Shown here piece after piece: positions 22,389 to 29,406 of a stretch of 35,611 bases of DNA; the first letter of the stretch is position 1, and each line of letters begins with the position of its first letter. Made by a program: the position numbers and the translations under genes. This DNA is from an uncultured Duncaniella sp. (lineage in GTDB: Bacteria > Bacteroidota > Bacteroidia > Bacteroidales > Muribaculaceae). The notes below the pieces were generated by a model. The model saw nothing but the letters and a program-made list of their open reading frames with translations, searched no databases and was not told the DNA's origin. The stretch covers positions 64,451 to 100,061 of the forward strand of contig CAJTRI010000013.1 of NCBI GenBank assembly GCA_910578615.1, in the 5' to 3' direction.

Positions 22389-22553
22389 ATGGAAATATCA
22401 AAGACAGACTTACAGAAGGCCATAACCTATCTGAGCGATGCGGCTAAGTTGTACGAGGCGCTCGGCGTCATGCCGGTGCAGAAGTACGTGAGCCGCGCCC
22501 ATATGATACGACAACTCATACATAAACTCAAAAAGAATATACCCAATGGATGA
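22389..22553 (+). CDS. Small helical phage protein (54 residues)
   Basis: ATG at 22389 opens a 54-codon frame with a helical, basic product (LQKAITYLSDAAKLYEAL, then MIRQLIHKLKKN). It overlaps the next gene by 8 bases (ATGGATGA). The coupled overlap supports translation; no family is recognised. Confidence 0.55.
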   Translation: MEISKTDLQKAITYLSDAAKLYEALGVMPVQKYVSRAHMIRQLIHKLKKNIPNG

Positions 22554-22752
22554 GAACCCCTTTGAGAACGACGAACTGTGTGACGGCGGATGCTGCGTGA
22601 TCAGGGCCGTGTGCGCGAGATACATTGGCAATGTAGACCCGGAGCGTTGCAACCCGTACGTGGTGTTCAACCGCAAGCCGTGGCCGGAGTACTGCCCGTA
22701 CTTCATCGGAATGCCGGACGAGAGATATCCCCACAGGATAAACGACATATAG
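22546..22752 (+). CDS. Small cysteine-rich phage protein
   Basis: The 68-residue protein holds six cysteines (CDGGCC, VCARY, RCNP, YCPYF), a spacing that suggests zinc or Fe-S binding. It ends three bases before the replication initiator gene. Function unknown; the position hints at replication. Confidence 0.6.
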   Translation: MDENPFENDELCDGGCCVIRAVCARYIGNVDPERCNPYVVFNRKPWPEYCPYFIGMPDERYPHRINDI

Positions 22753-22755
22753 CCC

Positions 22756-23592
22756 ATGACTTACACGGAGATAGCAACGCGGTTCTGGAGGCTGCACAGG
22801 GAATCAGCCTTCACGCACACCGAGACTACTCTATTCCTCTTCCTACTTAACGAGTGGCATATCCGCAGGAAGCGTGGCTGGATGGATATGGAAACACGGT
22901 TTCTCGAGATCGCAGTTCCAATATCAAGGAAATCACTTGTGTTCGCAAGGGAGAATCTAAGGAACAGAGGGCTTCTCGACTACGAACCGGGGATCGGCAG
23001 AGGGAGCGCAAAATACACTCTTTGTGTTTCCAATAGTGTTTCCTCAGTAAACACAAAAGGGAACACAAAAGAAACACAAAACAGCGTTTGTGTTCCCGAT
23101 AATGTTTCTCAGGGAAACACAAACAGCAACACAAAGTCGTTTGTGTTACCTGAGGAAACACAAAGCAAAAGAAAAGTTTCCCCCACACCCCCTTTAAAAG
23201 AAAATATATATTCAACTCCTACGTCGTTGAATAGCGTCAACGACAACGACAGGGTTCTGAACGGTATCGAGCTTTTCGGAATCCCCGAGATCATCGCCAA
23301 GCTCAAAGAATCATGGGAATGGAAAGAGTCTATGATGCGGACGTTCGGTCTCACGGAGGAGGAGCTTTTATCGTGTCTTGACGGATATCCCGACCACTGC
23401 ACGAACCTCGGGGAGACACGCAAGACCGTCAACGAAGCCAAGAGGCATATCACCAACTGGCTCCGCAAGCAACAGCAATCACGACAACTATTGACAACCA
23501 GAAATGAAACCAGACGAGAAGATAGATTTTCAGAACGTCGGGGAACTGACCCGTCGGCTAACCGCGCAGAAGATTACACCTCCACGTTTTAG
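22756..23592 (+). CDS. Phage replication initiator-like protein with internal iterons
   Basis: The 278-residue protein has an N-terminal winged-helix region (ATRFWRLHRESAFTHTETTL, later ISRKSLVFARENLRNRGLL), typical of phage replisome organisers of the O/DnaD type. The middle (about 92-145) is Asn/Thr/Ser-rich and encoded by the iteron cluster. The C-terminal part is helical with an ITNWLRKQQQ end, as in proteins that contact the helicase loader. The DnaC-like gene starts inside its 3' end (89-base overlap). The layout parallels lambda O/P, with the origin inside the initiator gene. Confidence 0.75.
   Translation: MTYTEIATRFWRLHRESAFTHTETTLFLFLLNEWHIRRKRGWMDMETRFLEIAVPISRKSLVFARENLRNRGLLDYEPGIGRGSAKYTLCVSNSVSSVNTKGNTKETQNSVCVPDNVSQGNTNSNTKSFVLPEETQSKRKVSPTPPLKENIYSTPTSLNSVNDNDRVLNGIELFGIPEIIAKLKESWEWKESMMRTFGLTEEELLSCLDGYPDHCTNLGETRKTVNEAKRHITNWLRKQQQSRQLLTTRNETRREDRFSERRGTDPSANRAEDYTSTF
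23021..23163. repeat. Iteron cluster, probable phage replication origin
   Basis: Within the initiator gene, the 8-mer AACACAAA (or its complement TTTGTGTT) occurs about eight times in 143 bases in both orientations. Forward copies begin near 23050, 23062, 23073, 23115, 23129 and 23155, and inverted ones near 23021, 23087 and 23140. Many have flanking GAA or TTCC. Just downstream is an A+T-rich stretch (23195-23212). This is how a lambda-type origin looks. Confidence 0.7.
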
Positions 23593-24184
23593 CATCGAGA
23601 TCACCGAGAGAGAGGCCGCCAACGGAATCTACTCCGCAATGAGGGCGGAAGTGGCGAACAGGAGGAACAGCCTGATATTCGACGATGACACGAGGCGGCA
23701 CATCGAACAGGCGGCAAGATGGCTCGTCAATCCCGACGGCAAATCCGGGCTGATGCTCATGGGGCTTTGCGGCAACGGTAAGACCACGATGATGCGCTCC
23801 CTCGCCCGGCTTATCGAGTATGTCACCGAGGCGACCGTGGGCTATTCAAAACGCTCGGTCGTGACGATGCTCTCGGCAAAGGAGATAGCGCGGATGTGCG
23901 CCGCCGCAGACAAGGAGCGCAAGGAATTCAAGGAGCTTTTCAGCGTTGAGATGCTCGGCATCGACGATCTCGGAGAGGAACCTAAGGAGGTGCTGAGCTA
24001 CGGCATGGTCTACACCCCGCTCATAGACATCATCGGGGAACGCTACGACAGGCAGCTCACCACGATAATAACCACCAACCTCACGAAGGAACAGTTGTCC
24101 GAGAAATACGGAGTCAGGATCTATGACCGATTCAAGGAGACGCTCGAAATAGTCACATTCAAAAACCCATCATACAGGATATGA
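23504..24184 (+). CDS. DnaC-like AAA+ helicase loader
   Basis: The 226-residue ATPase has Walker A GLCGNGKTT (87-95) and Walker B MLGIDDLG (Asp154-Asp155), followed by TIITTNLTKEQL (sensor 1) and IYDRFKETLEIV (Arg finger/sensor 2 region). It matches DnaC/IstB-type loaders. The start lies 89 bases inside the initiator gene; the N-terminal sequence from this ATG fits loaders from Bacteroidota phages, so the long overlap is accepted. A later start at 23642 is possible. It would load the host DnaB helicase at the origin. Confidence 0.88.
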   Translation: MKPDEKIDFQNVGELTRRLTAQKITPPRFSIEITEREAANGIYSAMRAEVANRRNSLIFDDDTRRHIEQAARWLVNPDGKSGLMLMGLCGNGKTTMMRSLARLIEYVTEATVGYSKRSVVTMLSAKEIARMCAAADKERKEFKELFSVEMLGIDDLGEEPKEVLSYGMVYTPLIDIIGERYDRQLTTIITTNLTKEQLSEKYGVRIYDRFKETLEIVTFKNPSYRI

Positions 24185-24369
24185 CACAAATACCAGCCAG
24201 GCAGCGAGGGAGAAAGAGGCTGCCATCGGACACAAGGCTCTTCCGTTTCACGGAGGAGGACGAGGCACGGATGATATGCGCCATGGCCTCAGCCGTGCAG
24301 TACATGAAATCCTACGGAAAGGGGCGCAGACCTTTCAGCATCGTGACAGACCTGCGCAGATACGTTTAA
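24181..24369 (+). CDS. Small basic phage protein (62 residues)
   Basis: The frame starts in an ATGA overlap with the loader gene. The product is basic at the start (RQRGRKRLPSDTRLFRF) and helical after. It could bind DNA, but no family is recognised. Confidence 0.6.
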   Translation: MTQIPARQRGRKRLPSDTRLFRFTEEDEARMICAMASAVQYMKSYGKGRRPFSIVTDLRRYV

Positions 24370-24388
24370 CAGCAAAAACCACAACACA

Positions 24389-24727
24389 ATGACAACGACA
24401 GCGATAATAATACTTTCAGTCCTCCTCGGAGGGAGCGTGTGCATGAACATAGCGGGGTCGGTACAGAGGAAGCGGAAGAACGCCAAGATAGAGACCTTGA
24501 AGCGGAGGATCAACAACCAAAACGAGGAGCGGGAGTCTGCGGACGTGCGCTATCACATCTATGGGTACGAGAACGGTCATTACAGCGTCTATCGCGTGAC
24601 TGCCCCATACACAATAGAAGCGTTCCACACATTGATCAAGAAGTTCGACACCGACGATGCCGAGTACAACTTCAACGAGGCGGTGGAGCTGAAAGAGAGC
24701 CTCGAAAGGAAACTATGCTATGACTGA
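24389..24727 (+). CDS. Phage protein with N-terminal membrane helix
   Basis: Residues 4-22 form a membrane helix (TAIIILSVLLGGSVCMNIAG), followed by a basic Lys/Arg stretch and a small soluble domain with a DADV-type acidic end. Membrane-anchored hypothetical proteins of this type are frequent in phage early regions. No function can be assigned. Confidence 0.6.
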   Translation: MTTTAIIILSVLLGGSVCMNIAGSVQRKRKNAKIETLKRRINNQNEERESADVRYHIYGYENGHYSVYRVTAPYTIEAFHTLIKKFDTDDAEYNFNEAVELKESLERKLCYD

Positions 24728-24759
24728 CGAGAGTTTCTCACCGACAAAAAGAATGAACA

Positions 24760-25062
24760 ATGACACAAGAACAAATCACCGACATAGCCCGCGAGTTTGC
24801 GGAAGAGATGTGCGCCCACATGGAGGACGACTTCATCAAGGACGAAGCTATCAGAGATAACGAGCTGACCTTTCGGATGGCAGTCAATCACCTCACACAA
24901 CGCTATTGCCTCGTGGAGAAAAGCAAGGCTATAAAAGCTTATAAAGCTATGTCAGACTATGGTAAAGAGAAAGGCGTTGAGTGTGCCAAGTGTGCCAACT
25001 ATGCCGCAAGAGTGTGGATGAAACGCCTCTTTCCCGAAATAGCAAAGGAGGTGGAAGAATGA
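24760..25062 (+). CDS. Hypothetical early phage protein (100 residues)
   Basis: The product is helical, with an acidic N-terminal half, and contains CAKCANYA (a C..C pair) near the end. Its TGA overlaps the methyltransferase start (ATGA). Not recognised. Confidence 0.6.
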   Translation: MTQEQITDIAREFAEEMCAHMEDDFIKDEAIRDNELTFRMAVNHLTQRYCLVEKSKAIKAYKAMSDYGKEKGVECAKCANYAARVWMKRLFPEIAKEVEE

Positions 25063-25541
25063 ACACAAGTTTTGAACGCTCTGCCAAAGCTACCGATGAA
25101 TGGTATACACCATTGGAAATAATAACATCCTTAGGAGAGTTTGATTTAGACCCATGCGCCCCAGTAAATCCATTGTGGCAGACTGCAAAAGTCATGTATA
25201 ACAAAAATGATGACGGTCTTTCACAAGAATGGCATGGTCGCGTATGGCTCAATCCGCCTTATTCCCGTCCCTTGATTGAACAGTTTGTGCGCAAGATGGC
25301 GGAACATGGTAACGGAATAGCATTGCTTTTTAACCGATGCGACAACACGATGTTTCACGATATCATATTCCCGACGGCTACGGCAATGAAGTTTCTCCGC
25401 AAACGAATCAGGTTTTATCGTTCGGATGGTACTCGCGGTGATTCTCCCGGCTGTGGTAGCGTCCTTGTCGCATGGGGCAAGGATAATGCGAAGATCATCA
25501 GAGATTGTGAATTGGCAGGTAAATATATAAGATTAAATTAA
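25059..25541 (+). CDS. Phage DNA N6-adenine methyltransferase (Dam, PF05869 type)
   Basis: The 160-residue protein begins with TDEWYTPLEIITSLGEFDLDPCA (SAM-binding motif, DPCA at 31-34) and has the catalytic NPPY (65-68), the order known from phage Dam enzymes of this compact family. The frame extends further upstream, but the ATG at 25059 in an ATGA overlap gives the normal length. Such enzymes methylate adenine in phage DNA, probably to avoid host restriction or to mark replicated DNA. Confidence 0.88.
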   Translation: MNTSFERSAKATDEWYTPLEIITSLGEFDLDPCAPVNPLWQTAKVMYNKNDDGLSQEWHGRVWLNPPYSRPLIEQFVRKMAEHGNGIALLFNRCDNTMFHDIIFPTATAMKFLRKRIRFYRSDGTRGDSPGCGSVLVAWGKDNAKIIRDCELAGKYIRLN

Positions 25542-25543
25542 GT

Positions 25544-26293
25544 ATGAAGAAAATAATGTTCTCAGATGCGTTCCATCTCACCCAAGCCGTGCTTGACGGT
25601 CGGAAGACGCAGACAAGGGAGCTAAAATACCCAGCTAAATCTCATCCAAATAAATCATTCAAGGATTTAACAGGTCTTCGTTTTGGCAAATTGATTGTAA
25701 TTCGCCGAGTTTATACTAATGATTATCGCAGGGTTTATTGGGAATGCCAATGCGATTGCGGGAAAACAGCAATCGTTATGGGTAAATTGCTCAAATCGGG
25801 AGGAACAAAATCCTGCGGTTGCCTTGTGTATGAAAGTAAAAACGTGAAGCACGGGCTTAAACACACCCGTTTATATCGGATTTGGTCTGGCATAAAACAT
25901 CGTTGCTATTGTAAAACATCTCCATGTTTCGATAGGTATGGAGGCAGGGGCATTGTTATGTGCAATGAATGGAGGACAGACTTCATGTCATTTTATAATT
26001 GGGCTTTATCCAACGGATACTCAGATGATTTATCCATTGACCGCATTAATGTGAACGGCAACTATTTTCCCGAAAATTGCCGTTGGGCGACTGCGAAAGA
26101 ACAAAGCGATAACAAGCGGTGCAATATCCTTGTAACGCTTGGAAATGAGACCTTGGATTTGCAACAATGGTGTGATAGAATTGGGATTAAAAGAAGCACA
26201 GTCAATACACGGATTAAGATGTGCGGATGGGATTACGAACGGGCTTTGACAACTCCTGTAAGAGCGCATAAGAAATATAAAGAACGAGAGTAA
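25544..26293 (+). CDS. ASCH-like N-terminus fused to an HNH homing endonuclease
   Basis: The first ~28 residues (KIMFSDAFHLTQAVLDGRKTQTRE) read as the start of an ASCH-domain protein. From about residue 40 the protein is a typical phage HNH endonuclease: a zinc-binding TGLRFGKLIVI...CQCDCG...SCGCL module, YRIWSGIKHRC, YGGRGIVMC.EW, and the HNH core SIDRINVNGNYFPENCRWA (about 166-184). A C-terminal HTH follows (about 215-235). No ASCH C-terminus is seen downstream. The endonuclease probably inserted into an ASCH gene and took over its start and expression. Confidence 0.75.
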   Translation: MKKIMFSDAFHLTQAVLDGRKTQTRELKYPAKSHPNKSFKDLTGLRFGKLIVIRRVYTNDYRRVYWECQCDCGKTAIVMGKLLKSGGTKSCGCLVYESKNVKHGLKHTRLYRIWSGIKHRCYCKTSPCFDRYGGRGIVMCNEWRTDFMSFYNWALSNGYSDDLSIDRINVNGNYFPENCRWATAKEQSDNKRCNILVTLGNETLDLQQWCDRIGIKRSTVNTRIKMCGWDYERALTTPVRAHKKYKERE

Positions 26294-26334
26294 TCCCTAT
26301 GTGTTCGTTTACGAATTTGAATTAGTGAAATGAT

Positions 26335-26718
26335 ATGAAAGCGAGAATAAAAGCGACAGGACAAATTATCAACGTGTTTCGCAAAGAATGTACATCGGGT
26401 GCTGTTGTGTACGAAGACACCAATATCCCCGATTGCAGCCCATTTTATCATCCCTATCGAGAAGATGACCTTGACTTCCTCCCCGAAAAAGACACGGCGG
26501 TGCTGGAGGGGTGGGTGGCTCGTGATGAGGAGGGGTATATCAACCTTTTCCAAGGCAAGCCCACAAGGGACATGTATGATATAAACGATATGACATACGG
26601 CTTTTGGGATTATAGCAATGAACGACATATCAAATTGCCGACAGACTCTTTCCCCTCCGTGACGTGGCAGAGCGAGCCTAAGAAAGTCCGTATAACACTC
26701 GAAGCAATTGAGGAATGA
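26335..26718 (+). CDS. Hypothetical phage protein (127 residues)
   Basis: The protein begins MKARIKATGQIINVFR, like a family of small beta-barrel-like proteins in Bacteroidota phages, then continues with an acidic YREDDLDFLPEKD stretch. There are no membrane segments. It overlaps the next gene by ATGA. Function unknown. Confidence 0.65.
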   Translation: MKARIKATGQIINVFRKECTSGAVVYEDTNIPDCSPFYHPYREDDLDFLPEKDTAVLEGWVARDEEGYINLFQGKPTRDMYDINDMTYGFWDYSNERHIKLPTDSFPSVTWQSEPKKVRITLEAIEE

Positions 26719-27446
26719 AAATAGACGGCAAAGTCCATTGTTTTTTCGAGCAATCAGGCGTATTCAAGAACGAATTTCGCAAGCTCGGCTACGAGGCATA
26801 CGACTACGATATACAAAATAATCACGGCGAGACAGACCATGTTATTGACTTGTTCGCAGAGATTGAAAAAGCATATTCAGGGGAGGTGAGTATTTTTGAT
26901 GCAATCAGCCCCGATGATTTAATAATGGCTTTCTTTCCGTGCATATACTTTTCTGCATTAAGTCAAGTTGATATGACATTTGGGTGCAGAAACTATCGGA
27001 AAATGAGTGTAAAAGAAAAAACTGACAAGATATTGGAGAGAGCGTCAAATCGAGAATATTTCTTCCGTGTTTGTATAAAAATGGTTTCCATTTGCCTGCA
27101 ACACGAATTGCGCTTGATTATGGAAAATCCGTGGAGTATGCAAACTTTCCTCAAATCAAATTTCGTCATGCCTCCAACATTTATAGATACAAATCGTACA
27201 CTCCGAGGAGACTATTTTATAAAGCCGACCGCTTATTGGTTTATCAACTGTGAAAAGACGCATGGCTTCACTTATCAAAAAGATAAAAAGTCCAAATCTG
27301 TCATTCATTGCAAGAAAAGCCCGAAATCCGGCATCTGTTCCGAAGAACGCTCCATGATTTCACCAGACTATGCGCGAAATTTCATCTGTGACTTCATATT
27401 AGGAAAAGAACAACTGGCTACACAGAAATCATTATTCGACTTATGA
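26715..27446 (+). CDS. Phage DNA methyltransferase-like protein
   Basis: The 243-residue protein has a Rossmann-like start (VHCFFEQSGVFKNEFRKLGYEAYDYDI) and an acidic turn after it, then DLIMAFFPCIYFS with a Pro-Cys pair in the position of the cytosine-C5 methyltransferase catalytic motif IV. A later IMENPW echoes an ENV-like motif. Relatives in Bacteroidota phages are annotated as DNA methyltransferases or left hypothetical. Together with the Dam enzyme it suggests that the phage modifies its DNA. Catalytic activity is not certain. Confidence 0.6.
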   Translation: MKIDGKVHCFFEQSGVFKNEFRKLGYEAYDYDIQNNHGETDHVIDLFAEIEKAYSGEVSIFDAISPDDLIMAFFPCIYFSALSQVDMTFGCRNYRKMSVKEKTDKILERASNREYFFRVCIKMVSICLQHELRLIMENPWSMQTFLKSNFVMPPTFIDTNRTLRGDYFIKPTAYWFINCEKTHGFTYQKDKKSKSVIHCKKSPKSGICSEERSMISPDYARNFICDFILGKEQLATQKSLFDL

Positions 27447-27622
27447 AGTTCTACCGATTCATGAAATACTGGAGCCTCGTATGGATGTCCGCTTCAATCG
27501 GGGCGGCATTGGGGAACTTCCTTAACAAGGACTATGGCTACACTATATTCTATGTGGTGACCTGCGCCATCAATCATTTCTGCTACAATGGATGGAACAA
27601 ACGAATAAAACAAAACAAGTAA
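27443..27622 (+). CDS. Small membrane protein at the end of the early operon (59 residues)
   Basis: Starting in an ATGA overlap, the frame encodes two hydrophobic patches (about 9-25 and 35-47) and a basic tail NKRIKQNK. The coupling to the upstream gene and the terminator just after support it. Function unknown. Confidence 0.55.
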   Translation: MKFYRFMKYWSLVWMSASIGAALGNFLNKDYGYTIFYVVTCAINHFCYNGWNKRIKQNK

Positions 27623-27627
27623 GAAAA

Positions 27628-27665
27628 CATCATCCCCGGCTGCTTTGGAGTGACCGGGGATGATG
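27628..27665. terminator. Terminator hairpin between convergent operons
   Basis: A perfect 12-bp stem (CATCATCCCCGG with CCGGGGATGATG) and a 14-base loop lie 5 bases after the last early gene and 14 before the end of the leftward toxin gene. The T run is weak (GTTTAT), but location and stability fit bidirectional termination. Confidence 0.7.
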
Positions 27666-27679
27666 CGTTTATAGTGGGC

Positions 27680-28039
27680 TTATTTGTTATGGAATAGATA
27701 TTTTGCCACAAAATTAAATACCCCTATAACATTTGCAAGAGTTGTCGTGAGCAAGGTTATAATAATTGAAGGTTCGAGATTCATTATGCCAATTCCTGTC
27801 AAGAATACTATTATTAATGAAACGGCCATATACGCACACATAAATATGAATATGCGGGAACTAAATACCTTACGTTGTTGGCGGTCTTGTTTTAAATCCT
27901 CAATTTCCTCACTAAGGCGCTCTATCTTCTTTTGATGATAATCTTTGGCTACGTCCTCTCCGACTTCTGCGTTTTCGTCAGATGCCGGTTCGATTTCTTC
28001 AGAGAGACCTTCAAGCAAATTCGTGTTTCTCATCAGCAT
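27680..28039 (-). CDS. Two-helix membrane protein, candidate toxin of a Panacea toxin-antitoxin pair
   Basis: The 119-residue protein has an acidic N-terminal half with a coiled-coil-like stretch (KKIERLSEEIEDLKQDRQQRK) and two membrane helices (about 64-84 and 92-112). Its start overlaps the end of the Panacea-domain gene by 7 bases. Panacea antitoxins are known to neutralise very different toxins, including small membrane proteins. That pairing is the best explanation here. A holin or structural role is less likely in this position. Confidence 0.6.
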   Translation of the reverse strand: MLMRNTNLLEGLSEEIEPASDENAEVGEDVAKDYHQKKIERLSEEIEDLKQDRQQRKVFSSRIFIFMCAYMAVSLIIVFLTGIGIMNLEPSIIITLLTTTLANVIGVFNFVAKYLFHNK

Positions 28040-28548
28040 TTCTGTTTGGCAATAAACGCGTCAACTATTTGCTTGTAATAACTCTCTGTGACCTCATCGG
28101 GAATCTGCTGGTTTTCCCCCTGTATATAACATACGTCCCACGGAGTCCCTTTCCTGTGCGTCAATGTCACTATGCCAGAGTCAGACATTTTGGAATATCT
28201 ACGCCATACCATTTTGACTATATCCTGAGCTTGCTTGTCTTCAAGTTCGGGGGTGTGAAATTCCGGCATACATTTTTCTTCATTCCAATTCATAACGACA
28301 GTCTTTTCCGTAATTGGATTTGCCTTGAACTGTTTGAACGAATGGTATACCGAAGGAATCACAGGGCCGTAACGCCAAGCCTCAACCTTGTCAAAACGAG
28401 GGTCGAGTAATGGTTTGTGGAATATCGCCAAAGAAAATCCGTGAGCTATATAGACGCGTTTAATCAAACCCAATTGTGTTATGGGTTTGTTTTCTTTCTG
28501 CGCCAACTCAATGAAATAGTTGGCTACTGCAAGTGCGTTATCTTTCAT
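28033..28548 (-). CDS. Panacea/DUF4065 domain protein, candidate antitoxin
   Basis: The 171-residue protein (start at MKDNALAVANYFIELA; the frame extends 12 codons upstream without support) shows the SocA/Panacea pattern: A..FI.LA.....ITQLGLIKRVYIAHGFSLA, VEAWRYGPVIPSVYHSF, and later LTHRKGTPWD. This domain serves as antitoxin in panAT systems and in the SocAB adaptor pair. It is the first gene of a leftward pair with a membrane protein, within an otherwise separate block between early and late genes. Confidence 0.8.
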   Translation of the reverse strand: MKDNALAVANYFIELAQKENKPITQLGLIKRVYIAHGFSLAIFHKPLLDPRFDKVEAWRYGPVIPSVYHSFKQFKANPITEKTVVMNWNEEKCMPEFHTPELEDKQAQDIVKMVWRRYSKMSDSGIVTLTHRKGTPWDVCYIQGENQQIPDEVTESYYKQIVDAFIAKQKC

Positions 28549-28581
28549 AATCAGAGCCTCCTTATGAATTATATAACGCCG

Positions 28582-28589
28582 CAAAGTTA
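28582..28589 (-). promoter_or_regulatory. Candidate -7 box for the Panacea pair
   Basis: The minus strand reads TAACTTTG, matching TAnnTTTG, 33 bases upstream of the start. The -33 element is not clear. Confidence 0.45.
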
Positions 28590-28613
28590 CAGATTATTTC
28601 AGTGAAATAAAAG

Positions 28614-28649
28614 TTAAATCCGCGAATATGTTAATACTCACGGATTTAA
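28614..28649 (-). terminator. Terminator hairpin after the 28655 gene
   Basis: TTAAATCCG and CGGATTTAA form a 9-bp stem. On the minus strand the T-rich CTTTTATTT follows, just after the stop of the leftward small gene. It separates that gene from the toxin-antitoxin promoter. Confidence 0.6.
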
Positions 28650-28654
28650 GGTTT

Positions 28655-28855
28655 TTATTTTCTTTCCTTCTCCAACGCCTTATACAGGTCATCTGTGCTT
28701 TTGCGGAACAGCCGGAGGAAGCGGTCGAGTGCCTTGCGCCGGCTTTCGGGGATAAGGGCATACAAGGCGTTGAGCGGAGTGTCGCTATTGACCGCCTTTC
28801 TGACTGCCGGGGTCTTCATGCCGTTGGCACGGCGTAATCTTCTACTTTGTGACAT
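28655..28855 (-). CDS. Small basic phage protein (66 residues)
   Basis: Read from the ATG at 28855, the product is rich in Arg and Lys (MSQSRRLRRANGMKTPAVRK) with an amphipathic helix to the end. It lies 11 bases beyond the metallopeptidase-like gene, in the same direction. A DNA-binding or packaging-related role is possible but unsupported. Confidence 0.5.
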   Translation of the reverse strand: MSQSRRLRRANGMKTPAVRKAVNSDTPLNALYALIPESRRKALDRFLRLFRKSTDDLYKALEKERK

Positions 28856-28866
28856 GGTGGTGTTTG

Positions 28867-29274
28867 TTAATGGTTTCGGCAATGTTTACAAAGATACTTG
28901 CTTACCACAGGGTATATCTGTTCTGCGGTTTCGCCGCCTATATAGCAAACCTCCTCGCCTTTTTGGTCGTAACTGAGAGCGGATGCTATATGCGAAGCGA
29001 GATGGTGCAACTCATGTACAAGGCTATTAAAGAATTGCGCAGGAGAAGTCACACAGCTTATCACCAACACGCTCTCTCCGTTGCCGGAGTAGCACAGCCC
29101 CGTGTTTAGGTTGTCGGAAGATAGGTTGTCGTAGGCAGTTTGCAGGTTCTTACCCTCGCAGCCAACATCTATGAGCCTCTGCATGATTTCCTCCACTTCG
29201 TAGTGCGTCACGGCATAATAGCAGGTCACTCTCCAGCCGTGCGCACGTTCTAAATATATTTCTTGCTTTATCAT
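28867..29274 (-). CDS. Small HExxH metallopeptidase-like phage protein
   Basis: The 135-residue protein contains SLVHELHHLASHIA (about 84-97), an HExxH zinc motif followed 12-15 residues later by GEEVCYIGGETAEQIY, which could supply the third ligand Glu. The N-terminal half is mixed alpha/beta. No signal peptide is present. Such short HExxH proteins recur in phages of this kind; the substrate is unknown. Zinc binding is likely, proteolysis unproven. Confidence 0.6.
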   Translation of the reverse strand: MIKQEIYLERAHGWRVTCYYAVTHYEVEEIMQRLIDVGCEGKNLQTAYDNLSSDNLNTGLCYSGNGESVLVISCVTSPAQFFNSLVHELHHLASHIASALSYDQKGEEVCYIGGETAEQIYPVVSKYLCKHCRNH

Positions 29275-29305
29275 TTTGATATTCAGTTAGATTTCATTAT
29301 CTTTG
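29275..29305 (+). promoter_or_regulatory. Promoter of the free-standing HNH gene
   Basis: TTTG (29275-29278) and TATCTTTG (29298-29305) are spaced 19 bases apart, matching the Bacteroidota consensus. The gene is rightward among leftward genes, so it needs its own promoter. Confidence 0.7.
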
Positions 29306-29310
29306 TATTC

Positions 29311-29382
29311 AGAAACGGATAGTTGGGGAGTAGCTACCCCGATGAAAGGCGAAGCTAAGACGCTTTCCGTTTCTTTCTTTTC
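29311..29382 (+). ncRNA. Three-way-junction leader of the HNH gene
   Basis: Starting where transcription should begin, AGAAACGG pairs with CCGTTTCT (29311-29318 / 29367-29374). It encloses a hairpin around GGGG...CCCC (29325-29340) and one around AAAGGCG/CGCTTT (29345-29366, one G bulged). A T-rich run (TTCTTTTCTT) follows. It may be an attenuator or ligand-responsive leader. The string GGGGAGTAGC also occurs in the yybP-ykoY manganese riboswitch, but the rest is too short to claim that family. Confidence 0.45.
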
Positions 29383-29406
29383 TTAGCGTTATAAATCTTA
29401 GCAAGT

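Noticed and set aside
29311..29382. yybP-ykoY manganese riboswitch
   Set aside because: Only GGGGAGTAGC matches from memory; the element is far shorter and the other conserved parts are not found.
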